Shown here in pieces: positions 44,901 to 53,884 of a stretch of 64,000 nucleotides of DNA. Source of the DNA: Chara braunii (Eukaryota > Streptophyta > Charophyceae > Charales > Characeae); NCBI GenBank assembly GCA_003427395.1, contig BFEA01000032.1, positions 2,267,570-2,331,569 of the forward strand, in the 5' to 3' direction. Made by a program: the position numbers and the translations under genes. Positions within the stretch are counted from its first letter, which is position 1. Each line of letters opens with the position of its first letter. The notes below the pieces were generated by a model. The model worked only from the letters and a program-made list of their open reading frames with translations. It did not search any database and had not been told where the DNA came from.

Positions 44901-45014
44901 GTTGAGGGAGGTAGGGAGGACCGCAGAGGAGGGAGGAGCGCGCAAGGGGAGTGGGTGGGTTCCCTCGCAAGGGTCAGTTGGAAACACCGCGTGTCGGTTT
45001 CGCGAGCAAGAGAA

Positions 45015-45017
<3 letters not shown>

Positions 45018-45048
<31 letters not shown>

Positions 45049-45098
45049 TGTGTGTGTGTGTGTGTGCGTGCGTGTGTGTGTGTGTGTGTGTGTGTGTC
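45018..45098. repeat. (TG)n microsatellite
   Basis: About 40 TG units with a few GAG and GCG interruptions. Confidence 0.96.
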
Positions 45099-45299
45099 TT
45101 CTCGTCGTTGAACAATGAAGAAGACCGCTATTGCGTATGCAGGCAGCTCGCGACACGTGTCGTCGTTGGACAGGGGAGAAAGCGAGGGTCAGCAGCGGCG
45201 CGATGAGCAGGAAGAGGAGGGAGAGGAGGATGATGACGACGAGGTGACTATTGTTGATCGTTAAGCGAACCCGCCTCCACCCCCCCCACCACCCCGCCC

Positions 45300-45665
45300 T
45301 TCTCCTGAAGTGGCACCAGATTAGAAAAAGGCAGAAAAAGGAGGTTCTTCTGTTGCGTGTTCTTTTTCCGAACCCCCCCCCTACCTTCTGCCCCCTCCTG
45401 AATTGGCGCCAGATTAGGAAAAGGCAGGGGCACGAGGACGAGAAGGAAGGAGAAGTGGAAAGTGGAGGATAGTCTTTCCTGATTTGGAAGGAGGAGAAGC
45501 GGAAAGGACAAAAAGATGCCTCCTGAATTGGCGCCAGATTCGGAAAAGGCAGGGGAACGAGAGAACGAGAACGAAGGAGAAGTGGGAAGTTGAGGATAGT
45601 CTTTCCTCATTTGGGAAGAGGAGAAGCAGGAAGGAGAAAAGGGGGTGAAGATCGGGCTGTCGTGC
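45300..45665. repeat. Tandem repeat, about 95-140-bp unit, three copies
   Basis: TCCTGAATTGGCGCCAGATT (first copy TCCTGAAGTGGCACCAGATT) starts units at 45,302, 45,399 and 45,522. Copies 2 and 3 share GAAAAGGCAGGGGNACGAG and GGATAGTCTTTCCT. The minus frame at 45,248-45,724 is a by-product. Confidence 0.82.
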
Positions 45666-45769
45666 AGAGTTTTTCTTAATTTGGAAAAAGGAGGGAATAC
45701 TACGATGGGAGAGGAGGGGAGCAATCGCGATGTGGAAGGACAAAAAATAGAAACATATCATCTTCCCTT

Positions 45770-46156
45770 CCTTCCTTTGTGTAGCCGACGCACTGATGGA
45801 TTCGTCGTTTTTTTTTAAATTTATAATAATTTCCTTTTAATAAAAGAGATTCTCTTCTTCGATTAATTAATTAATTTAATTCTTATTTTACATTTGCTAC
45901 ATAATTTCCGTGCGTATTGTGTCATTCATTTGTAGGCGAGGAAGAGGAAAACACAGAAGAGCAGTCAGTGATAAGATGACTAGGGAACTGAAAAAAAAAT
46001 TGCAGGAAAAAAAAAAAATTACGACGAATCGATGATGATGTAGAGCGCATGGAGTCGAGGGGCACTGATCGGTTTAATTTTGTGATTAGTATTGTCATTA
46101 ATTAATGAATTAATTCGGAATAACGTTATTAACTTCTTCATTTATGGCGTTTTGCC
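45770..46156. other. Unassigned, AT-rich
   Basis: Runs of A and T and ATTAATTAATTAA-type sequence at 45,863-45,878. Nothing else recognised. Confidence 0.4.
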
Positions 46157-46158
46157 TA

Positions 46159-46267
46159 CCTTTTTCACTCGAATAGAACACTCGCTCGTCATAGCTGTAT
46201 TTGGTGCAACTTTCAGTCCAAATACGGCGGCAATAATTACCAGGCGTTCTATCTGGGTGAAGACGGG
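46159..46267. mobile_element. TA-flanked MITE, 109 bp
   Basis: Ends TA-CCTTTTTCACTCGAATAGAA and (reverse complement) TA-CCCGTCTTCACCCAGATAGA. The inside is also largely palindromic: GCTGTATTTGG against CCAAATACGGC around GCAACTTTCAG. Non-coding. Confidence 0.8.
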
Positions 46268-46508
46268 TAGTACCGGTGCAACTTATGGGCGAGCGAGGAG
46301 GGGAACACACACACAGGAGAAGAGTCCCCCTCTTCTTGCTGATGGGAAAAAAAACGAGGAGAGGGTGTGTCTGTGATGATTTCTTATAGAACGCATCAGG
46401 GGTCAATACGTTTTTATTGAAATCACTTCCCCCCCCCCCGGAATATTTCCTTATTTCCTTTATAGATATATAAGTATTACGATATATCCTCCTCCTTTTC
46501 TTTACCTC

Positions 46509-46840
46509 TTTGCCTTTTGGCTGCGTGCAAGTGGGTCCTTGTGACACAAGGGGAGGGGGCCAGCCAGCGCTCAACCTGTCATCCACGTGGCTGGCCATGT
46601 ACGTAAGAGGTGATGAACAAGCGGAGCTTTCCTTCTTTCTTTCCTCCTTTTTGTTTTGTCTTTTTCCGCCTTTGCGCTCCCATTCAGTGTGATTATATAT
46701 ATTGTCACATGATATCAGAGCGGCAAAGCGAAAAACAGAAACAAAAAAAACTTAATTCATTTTTAATCTTCTTCTATAACTCCCCCTGTTCAGAACCTTT
46801 TTCGTACAAGGCCGCCCACGTGGATGTAGGTTGATATATA
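46509..46840. mobile_element. Candidate LTR/primer-binding region with inverted arms
   Basis: The plus strand reads ATTGTCACA followed by TGATATCAGAGCGG (46,710-46,723), close to the tRNA-iMet primer-binding site TGGTATCAGAGC placed right after an LTR end. The segment 46,570-46,625 (CTCAACCTGTCATCCACGTG) is repeated inverted at 46,788-46,835 (CACGTGGATGTAGGTTGA). The same blocks occur at 52,006-52,226. Likely pieces of one retroelement rearranged head to head. Confidence 0.45.
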
Positions 46841-46980
46841 TTGTGACGATATATTATTATAATTATATTATTAGAATAGATGATACAGCCAAGGATAAAA
46901 AACCAACCCTAAGCACGACTGCCTCAAGAACCTGGACAGCCATATAGTGCGCAGCACAGTCTGTGTTATCCGTCCAACTA

Positions 46981-47162
46981 CCGTGTTCCCCCGAACATAA
47001 CGCACCCTGACCATGAACGTATACAAGGTATGTTTCCGGCCCGATACAGTCAAAATGAGTGTGCGTTAGATTCGGGTAACGCACCCTGAACATGAACGTA
47101 TACAAGGTATGTTTCCGGCCAGAGAGTCAAAATGAGTGTGCGTTAGGTTCGGGTGAAGACGG
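46981..47162. mobile_element. TA-flanked MITE, 182 bp, internally duplicated
   Basis: Ends TA-CCGTGTTCCCCCGAACATAA and (reverse complement) TA-CCGTCTTCACCCGAACCTAA. A block of about 78 bp (CGCACCCTGA(C/A)CATGAACG to GTGTGCGTTAG) is present twice, at 47,002 and 47,081. Confidence 0.82.
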
Positions 47163-47309
47163 TAGGGGTCTGCGAATAGGTTCTGTAAGCTGCCTTCTGA
47201 TGCGCGTTCAACCTCGGCATTCTCCAAGGACATCTTGGCGTCAGACAGATAAAACCCATAACGTCGGCATTTTCTATCATATTTAGAAAGTAAATCCGTA
47301 CGTTTCGTT

Positions 47310-47370
47310 TTTTTTTTTGTTTTTTTTGTTTTTTTTGTTTTTTTTGTTTCTTTTTTGTTTTTTGTTTTTT
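47310..47370. repeat. T-rich (T8G)n run
   Basis: Repeated TTTTTTTTG units. Confidence 0.92.
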
Positions 47371-47728
47371 GGGTTCCCGATTGGTGAACGGTGGACAGAT
47401 TCGTAATTTCAGAGAATGCGGTTTTTTTTTTTTTTTTCCCGTATTTGAGAATCCCGTTGGGTTGGTTGGCCGTTCAATTTCTCCCCTCTCCCTCCCGTCC
47501 TCCCTTCTTTTGTCTTCCCACCCCTATCCTTTCCTCTCCCTTTTCCCTTCCCCCCCCCCCGGGAGCTCTGTTACTCTGGGGTGTCTTCTCCTGCCTGACG
47601 AACCTTAAAAAAAAAATAAAAAAAAATTACCGTCTTAGAGCGCGCGAGGGAGTCGTTCGTCTGGCCGGCTTGTGACATCACGATGACTGGATGCGGAAAA
47701 CAAGACCGGCGAGGAGCTCCCCTCCCCT
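47371..47728. other. Unassigned, pyrimidine-rich
   Basis: T-run at 47,420-47,436 and C/T-rich sequence to 47,570. No gene evidence. Confidence 0.4.
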
Positions 47729-48013
47729 GACCCAGATTTCTTCTTCACTACCAAGATAGATTGCGCTGCATTCCCCGACCGTTGATTGTGCTGATCAACG
47801 GTTGAGAACGGCTAAGGTTCTTCCCCCCGGACCCAGATTCTTCTTCACTACCAAGAAAGATTGTTCTGCATTCCTGACCGTTGATTGTGCTGATCAACGG
47901 TTGAGAACGGCTAATGTTCTTCCCCCCGGACCCAGATTTCTTCTTCACTACCAAGAAAGATTGTTCTGCATTCCTGACCGTTGATTGTGCTAATCAACGG
48001 TTGGGAACGGCTA
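47729..48013. repeat. Three-copy tandem repeat, 99-101-bp unit
   Basis: Units at 47,729-47,829, 47,830-47,928 and 47,929-48,013 start GACCCAGATT. Each holds a short hairpin ACCGTTGAT...ATCAACGGT. Copies are about 95% identical, so the array is recent or homogenised. Confidence 0.95.
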
Positions 48014-48021
48014 TATACATA

Positions 48022-48126
48022 CCGTCTTCACCCGAATACAACGTAAGGTCAGTATTGCTGTATCTAGACTCAAAGTTGCCCCAACTATAGCGATCATAAC
48101 CGTTCGTTGTATTCGGGTTAGGGCAG
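48022..48126. mobile_element. TA-flanked MITE, 105 bp
   Basis: Ends TA-CCGTCTTCACCCGAATACAA and (reverse complement) TA-CTGCCCTAACCCGAATACAA. It directly follows the three-copy tandem repeat. Confidence 0.78.
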
Positions 48127-48439
48127 TAATCCGAGTAAGTCGGATCGCTGATGGGGAGGCGTCGGCCCTTTCTCAGCAGGATTAGCTACTAACTCACGAA
48201 GAGTGGTAATCAATCAATCAATCAATTGATTGTCAGCCAGTCGTGCAGTTCGTCATCTTGATGGCTGGTAATCAATTGATCATTACTTGGCGCGCGTGCG
48301 CGCGCACTCGGGCTATTACCGGTGTAAGTAATCAATTGGCGCGCGCGCACTCGGGCTTTCTTGCGAGATTGCAGGTCGACGCCCCGCGCATATCTACGAT
48401 CAAAGGGGGCAGGTCGATGATTTTCCGCGGTCGCTGCGG

Positions 48440-48545
48440 TATGGCCTAGCTCAGTCGGTAGGGCCGGTCACTTAGATGATGATATGTCAATCAAGGCCGT
48501 TGACCTTTATTGCTGTCTACCGGTCGAGATGCGAGTCATATGATT
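48440..48545 (+). repeat. Possible tRNA-like repeat
   Basis: TAGCTCAGTCGGTAGGGCC fits an A-box. A weak B-box (GGTCGAGATGC) lies about 70 bases on. No cloverleaf can be drawn. Confidence 0.3.
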
Positions 48546-48576
48546 GTTGAATAATATGGCATCATTCCAGGGTAGC

Positions 48577-48644
48577 GAAATGTTTCCTGTTAAAAAAAAA
48601 GAAAAAAAAAAGAAAAAAAGAAAAAGAAAAGAAATGTTTCCTGT
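48577..48644 (+). repeat. A-rich tract between 14-bp direct repeats
   Basis: GAAATGTTTCCTGT occurs at 48,577-48,590 and again at 48,631-48,644. The 40 bases between are A-rich with scattered G. This is the footprint of retroposition in which little more than the tail was inserted. Confidence 0.7.
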
Positions 48645-48772
48645 CCTAACGCATAAGGGTGCAAAGCTCGCCTTAGTGGGGTTTATTCTTAGAGAGAGAG
48701 TAGTATAGGTCTGTTCTTTTTTTTTTGGGGGGGGAGGGGATCAGACGTCTGTCTGTTCTTTGTGTGTGTGTG

Positions 48773-49712
48773 NNNNNNNNNNNNNNNNNNNNNNNNNNNN
48801 NNNNNNNNNNNNNNNNNNNNNNNNNNNNNNNNNNNNNNNNNNNNNNNNNNNNNNNNNNNNNNNNNNNNNNNNNNNNNNNNNNNNNNNNNNNNNNNNNNNN
48901 NNNNNNNNNNNNNNNNNNNNNNNNNNNNNNNNNNNNNNNNNNNNNNNNNNNNNNNNNNNNNNNNNNNNNNNNNNNNNNNNNNNNNNNNNNNNNNNNNNNN
49001 NNNNNNNNNNNNNNNNNNNNNNNNNNNNNNNNNNNNNNNNNNNNNNNNNNNNNNNNNNNNNNNNNNNNNNNNNNNNNNNNNNNNNNNNNNNNNNNNNNNN
49101 NNNNNNNNNNNNNNNNNNNNNNNNNNNNNNNNNNNNNNNNNNNNNNNNNNNNNNNNNNNNNNNNNNNNNNNNNNNNNNNNNNNNNNNNNNNNNNNNNNNN
49201 NNNNNNNNNNNNNNNNNNNNNNNNNNNNNNNNNNNNNNNNNNNNNNNNNNNNNNNNNNNNNNNNNNNNNNNNNNNNNNNNNNNNNNNNNNNNNNNNNNNN
49301 NNNNNNNNNNNNNNNNNNNNNNNNNNNNNNNNNNNNNNNNNNNNNNNNNNNNNNNNNNNNNNNNNNNNNNNNNNNNNNNNNNNNNNNNNNNNNNNNNNNN
49401 NNNNNNNNNNNNNNNNNNNNNNNNNNNNNNNNNNNNNNNNNNNNNNNNNNNNNNNNNNNNNNNNNNNNNNNNNNNNNNNNNNNNNNNNNNNNNNNNNNNN
49501 NNNNNNNNNNNNNNNNNNNNNNNNNNNNNNNNNNNNNNNNNNNNNNNNNNNNNNNNNNNNNNNNNNNNNNNNNNNNNNNNNNNNNNNNNNNNNNNNNNNN
49601 NNNNNNNNNNNNNNNNNNNNNNNNNNNNNNNNNNNNNNNNNNNNNNNNNNNNNNNNNNNNNNNNNNNNNNNNNNNNNNNNNNNNNNNNNNNNNNNNNNNN
49701 NNNNNNNNNNNN
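48773..49712. other. Assembly gap (940 N)
   Basis: Unknown bases, entered from a (TG)n run (48,761-48,772), which may explain the break. Frames reported across it are meaningless. Confidence 0.99.
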
Positions 49713-50590
49713 CTGTGTTTTGGCCAATTTTCAGGCCAGATACGGCGTTTTTGTTAACCAGCTAGGCGTAAGTAAGGCAGTCACTGTGAAAATGCCCGGA
49801 ATGTCTATTCTGAAGTGCGGATGCTTTTGACAGCGAAACCTTAATTCATTCCCCTTGCTGATATTCTTCTGCCCCAGCCCCTCCCCCCTCCCCCCTCCCC
49901 CCTCTGCCCCTTCCCCTTTCCCCTACCCTCTTGCTTTCCCCTATCCCCTTGCTTTCCCCGTCCTTCCTCCATCCCAAGTTCCCACCACCAAAGGAGGTGG
50001 CTGGGAGATTGATCTGTGTCTACGAGTTGCATTCCACCTACTTGTAACAAAACTCCTGGGCTCGCGTCGAGAGGAGGAGGATGATTTCTGTCCCGTTGTT
50101 TGGTGTTTTGGCATTCCTGTCGTCATCCCCTTTCCTCCTCCGTCTTCCCCCCAACCCCTTCCGTCTCCCTTCCCCTTCCCCACCACCTTCCCCCCCCGTT
50201 TCCCCAATACCCTAGCATGCTTTGCTAAGGGCACCAGCGTTCTCAGGGAGCCTGGTTGAGGCTGCTCGAGAACCTGGTACAATGGGTTATTAGCACGCGA
50301 AAAAAATTTAGTGGCGGATGCGGCTCTACTTACGGGATAGTATGTCATGTTTACTGCTCAGTAGGAATTTTTGCGTAGGCAGTTACTACCGTCAAAATAG
50401 AAGTTAGCTCGTATTTTCCTTTCGACAGCAGCGGACGCAATAGGAATTTTGAAATTTGCAGGCTTGGAATAATAAGGACCATTGTACTATCGGCATATAT
50501 AAATAGGCAAGCGTATTTGTCCTCGGAATTACGTGGCTTTGGACTAGTAGGCATGCCACGGTAGTAGCCCCCCTGCCAGTTTGGCAGCCC
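49713..50590. other. Unassigned; C-rich runs
   Basis: C/T-rich at 49,870-49,975 and 50,125-50,210. No recognised product in any frame. Confidence 0.4.
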
Positions 50591-50592
50591 AG

Positions 50593-51219
50593 TCACGGTA
50601 CTACCGGGCTGCACCCGCCCATTTCCAAAAAAGAGCGGGAAATATATGCTGCGTGTTGGATTTTGAAAATGTGCAGGTCGGATTGATGAGTCACGTAGCA
50701 GGAGTGAAGGCTGCGATCCGCGCTGCACGAAGTAGCCCAATGGGAAATCAGAGTTAGAGAAAGGTGAAGCTCGACGGAGGAAAGTGAACGTTGGAAGAAA
50801 TATCTGCGGAAAACAGCCGCTAGTGCTTTGAACACGCGAACATACAGAAAAAGCTGGCCTGAAGGGATAGTCGTTGTGTCGTTAATCGGAGGCTTATGTG
50901 GAATGACTATCTGACGCCCGTTGGGGGGCCGACACATAACGGATTTTATTGAGTCCGACACGTCGTCTATGCGGCAGACCAGTCTTAGCTGTAGTAGCTC
51001 GCGGAAGTGCCCGTTGGGGAGAGTACCGTGCTGGCTAGACTTACACTCGGTGTACAGTAATAGGAGGGCAAGGCCGTATCGGCCCTCTATACTCAGAAGG
51101 ATGGGAGGTTTGACGGTGGGCCGCAAGGCAGGGTTATGTGGAAAGCCCCCTGAGGATGATCGGAGCGCAACCGATCGAAACGCGTCGGGGATTGTGCGCG
51201 TCAGCTGAGATGTGTACAC
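50593..51219 (-). other. 208-codon minus frame, unrecognised
   Basis: The longest open frame outside retroelements and low-complexity DNA. The product is basic and Ser/Arg/Leu-rich, without a recognisable domain, signal peptide or membrane pattern. It is antisense to the hammerhead-like motif at 51,141-51,195, so it may be a chance frame in the non-coding end of a retroelement. Confidence 0.25.
51141..51195 (+). ncRNA. Hammerhead-like ribozyme motif of the Penelope type
   Basis: In order: CCCC (51,146-51,149), CTGAGGA (51,150-51,156; fits CUGANGA), one unpaired T, a stem-loop GATCGG-AGCGCAA-CCGATC (51,158-51,176), GAAA (51,177-51,180), CGCGTC (51,181-51,186) and GGGG (51,187-51,190) pairing with the first CCCC. 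ACGCGT is self-complementary. From memory, small hammerhead variants with a GAAACGCGUC end and very short stem III are linked to Penelope-like retroelements and act as dimers. The extra T before stem II departs from the minimal core. No Penelope RT or GIY-YIG domain was found nearby. Confidence 0.5.
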
Positions 51220-51307
51220 GCGGCTATGTTTTGAAGAGTTTTCGAAGCGTGTACGAAAGGCAGTTGGCCACTGTTTTCACTATTTTTCACTATTCACTAT
51301 TCTTCTT

Positions 51308-51337
51308 CTTCTTTTTTTTTTTTTTTTTTTTTTTTTT
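51308..51337. repeat. T-run
   Basis: About 27 T, preceded by CTTCTTCTTC. Confidence 0.95.
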
Positions 51338-51339
51338 CT

Positions 51340-51720
51340 GACATCTCGCATAACACGATTGCTTACCATTTTGTTCTTCTAATGGCCATTTAACTTCGAC
51401 GTTCCTGGCCGCAATTTCGGCGTTTTCTGAAAACTGAAATCGTCAGGTCGCACTGGCGAGAACCCTGTAAACCCAAAAACGCTGAAATTGAATTGCTCGG
51501 GACAGGAATGTCAAAGTTAGATGCCCAAAGGAGTATTTAATGTATTACGACGAAGTTGTAAAACCGGTGTTTTTTTCCCCTTTATGCTCGCTGTCCGAAT
51601 ATATACGAAAAATATTGGGCCCATGTTAATTGGGCGCATGGAAACAGAAACAGAAACTCACTCTTCTTATGTGTGGTGGTATCGCTGCCACACACAGGGC
51701 CTCGCTCGACGACTCTCGGC
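51340..51720. other. Unassigned
   Basis: Contains AAACTGAAATCG and CGCTGAAATTGAAT blocks in opposite sense around 51,430-51,495. No recognised gene. Confidence 0.35.
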
Positions 51721-51722
51721 AT

Positions 51723-51766
51723 GTGCAAAACGAGGGTGAATCTTCCGCTAGAACATGGAAAGGATA
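51723..51766 (+). repeat. Dispersed-core copy
   Basis: GTGCAAAACGAGGGTGAATC then TTCCGCTAGAACATGGAAAG; the shared frame reads TRVNLPLEHGKD. Closest to the 21,672 copy. Confidence 0.6.
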
Positions 51767-52005
51767 CACTGCCATGATTTTTGTCGTTTGTGCATGTCAA
51801 GAGTAGTCGAGCCGCGCCCACAAAGTAGAGATTGGAGGGACTGATCCAATCAAGCACCCTGATAAGCCTTTCAGCGGCGTCTGGGAATCTTGACGGTCTC
51901 CGTCGGCGTCCGTTAGACGGTTTGGTAACGGACGTCTAAACTAAAACGACAGTAGTTGCCCCCTGTTCTGTTTTTTTTGGCTGTTCCCTTCCTGTTTTCT
52001 TGGCC

Positions 52006-52226
52006 TCTTTGCCTTTTGGCTGTGTGTAAGTGGGTCGATATGACACACCGGGGTGGGGGCAGCCGCCGCTCAACCTACATCCACGTGGGCGGCCTTGTAC
52101 GCAAGAGGTTCTGAACAGGGGGAGTTGTAAGGAAGAAGATTAAAAACGAATTCAGTTTTTCTTGTTTTCCTTGTTTTCTTTCTGTTTTTCGCTTTGGCGC
52201 TCTGATATCATGTGACAGTATATATC
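52006..52226 (-). mobile_element. Candidate LTR/primer-binding region, minus orientation
   Basis: The minus strand has TGTCACATGATATCAGAGCG (primer-binding site 52,197-52,210) followed by the same A-rich leader as at 46,724-46,800 (AACAGAAA...). CTTTGCCTTTTGGCTGTGTG at 52,005 also repeats 46,506. Together with 46,509-46,840 it shows two rearranged copies of one element. Confidence 0.45.
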
Positions 52227-52325
52227 GTTAAACAGAACTGCCCGGTACACCGTCGGCAGAGAGGGAGGGAGAAGAGGACAACAAACGAGGGGCTGTGGTG
52301 GCAAACTGTTTCTATTTACCGTAAA
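52226..52325 (+). repeat. Direct copy of the foldback arm
   Basis: AAACAGAACTGCCCGGTACA and GACAACAAACGAGGGGCTGT repeat the arm described at 52,350-52,590 in the same orientation as the left arm. Confidence 0.75.
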
Positions 52326-52349
52326 AAAAACGAGTATATACTATGTATC

Positions 52350-52590
52350 GTCAAACAGAGCTGCCTACGGTAAACCGTAGGCAGATGGGGACAAGAGGGA
52401 GAAGAGGACAACGAACGAGGGGCTGCGACAAACTGTTTCGTCGGAGTCTCAGTGGCTCATATATGTATGATACTATATAAACTCCGACGGAACAGTTTGT
52501 CATAGCCCCTCGTTTGTTGTCTTCTTCTCCTTCTCCCTCCCTCTCTGCCTACGGTTTACCGGGCAGCTCTGTTTGATTATACATATATAA
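52350..52590. repeat. Foldback inverted repeat, about 105-bp arms
   Basis: Left arm 52,350-52,450, right arm 52,484-52,588, AT-rich centre of about 33 bp. Paired blocks: AAACAGAGCTGCC, GGTAAACCGTAGGCAGA, ACGAGGGGCT and GACAAACTGTT(T/C)CGTCGGAG, each with its reverse complement in the right arm. It contains a 24-base near-palindrome CTGCCTACGGTAAACCGTAG (52,369 onward). No coding capacity. Confidence 0.88.
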
Positions 52591-53040
52591 AATATATTTG
52601 TATGTTTGACGATATGTATAAAATATATTTATCTGATATGAAATATTATAAATATTTTATATTAATATTATATCGTTTCAATTATCTTATTTATTACAGC
52701 ATAATTGTCTAGAAATATAATTATTATATCGATTATTATATTATATATGTTATATACATTATTTATAATAAAAATAAATGTTATCTATGTATATGCTGCG
52801 GGTATGTAGTGCTAACGGACGTCTGGGAGTTCACACCTAAACTAACAGCGATCGTTTTTGTGATGATGGGGAGCGATCTGCCCTCGGGCCTCTCTTCTCG
52901 CTTATCCCAACCAGATTTCTGTTGTGTTAACACTTAGTATACTAGCTCTGGGTATAACTGAAAGTTGTATCCCCAATTCCTTGGGGACAACTGAAAGGGG
53001 CACTTTTTTCGGGGCACGGCCCAAAGTGCTGTTTGTCTTT
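52591..53040. other. AT-rich unassigned stretch
   Basis: 52,575-52,790 is nearly all A and T (TATAAAATATATTT repeats). GTAACGGACGTCT at 51,934 recurs as CTAACGGACGTCT at 52,814, so the region between may be an insertion. Confidence 0.45.
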
Positions 53041-53061
53041 TTTTCCTTTTTTTTTCTCTTC

Positions 53062-53136
53062 AAAATTTGGACCATTTCTCTATTTATTAATGTGTCATCC
53101 GTGCGCAGGGGTCATGCTAATCTGCTCTCCTTTAAA

Positions 53137-53169
<33 letters not shown>

Positions 53170-53209
53170 CTTCTCTCTTATGTATCGTTCCAATTTTATC
53201 CTGAAGGAC
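53062..53209 (-). pseudogene. U6 snRNA retropseudogene split by (AAT)n
   Basis: On the minus strand it starts GTCCTTCAGGATAAAATTGG, continues AACGATACATAAGAGAGAAG, is interrupted by the insert at 53,124-53,169, resumes AGATTAGCATGACCCCTGCG and CACGGATGACAC, and ends GAGAAATGGTCCAAATTTTG. This covers plant U6 from end to end, with a shortened 5' stem and substitutions. An A-rich tail follows on the minus strand (GAGAAAAAAAAAGG), and there is no TATA at the usual upstream distance, so it is a retroposed copy. Confidence 0.88.
53124..53169. repeat. (AAT)n microsatellite inside the U6 copy
   Basis: Eleven or more AAT units (53,136-53,169) plus GCTCTCCTTT at one side. It sits just 5' of the GATTAGCATGG block of U6. 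Confidence 0.95.
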
Positions 53210-53670
53210 CTATACTGCTGTTTAGTTTCTGGGGTGTGACTGACATATGCCCTTGCCGTACTACTCATCAAATGCAAAAAGGACAAAAGTTATGGCGGTG
53301 TATGTTTCCATGTTTACGCTGAAGATTCGTTCTGATTTTGCACATTGGGTGAGACAGGTGCGGCCAGGCCCATATATTTCCCCCCAAAAGAAGTAGGCGG
53401 GAAAAAAGATGAACTGCAGGAAACAGGAAAAAAGCAATTAGGGAAAATTCAAAATCGTGAATAATATAAGGCCCCCTTGTTTTCTTTGATGGAATTGTCC
53501 ATAGGCCCAATAAAAGCCCCCACCCCCCTTTGGAAATAAGGGCTTCTGCTATGCAAAATGTATGCAAATATATTTAAGGGAAAAGAAAATAAAGAAAAAG
53601 TTATGCAATATGCTTTCGCCCCCTGCAGGGTGGGGGGAACATTTTCATATGCCTGGACCCCTCGGTAGGG
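53210..53670. other. Unassigned
   Basis: No recognised feature. Short runs of A and C. Confidence 0.4.
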
Positions 53671-53672
53671 TA

Positions 53673-53790
53673 CCGTCTTGCACCCCACCTCCAAATAGAG
53701 TAGACGGTCATTATGGCTGTATTTGGGCAACTTTCATTCCAAATACAACTTTCAGTCTGGTGGCAGCGGTGACCGTATGTTCTATTTGTG
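53673..53790. mobile_element. TA-flanked MITE, degraded right end
   Basis: Begins TA-CCGTCTTGCACCCCACC and keeps the family core GGTCATTATGGCTGTATTTG and GCAACTTTCATTCCAAATAC. The right end (GTTCTATTTGTG) is damaged by a TG/G run at 53,789-53,807. Confidence 0.65.
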
Positions 53791-53884
53791 TGTGTGTGGG
53801 GGGGGGGGAGAGATGGTAGACAGGGCTTGTTTTCAAAGGGTGAAATCCCCTACGGTGGCCGATCACCTACGTCTGTGGCCTGGA

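Noticed and set aside
48725-49830. Frames of 328-356 codons
   Set aside because: They consist of the N gap; no bases are known.
50593-51219. 208-codon minus frame as a gene
   Set aside because: No domain recognised, and it is antisense to a hammerhead-like motif of retroelement type; kept only as an unrecognised frame.
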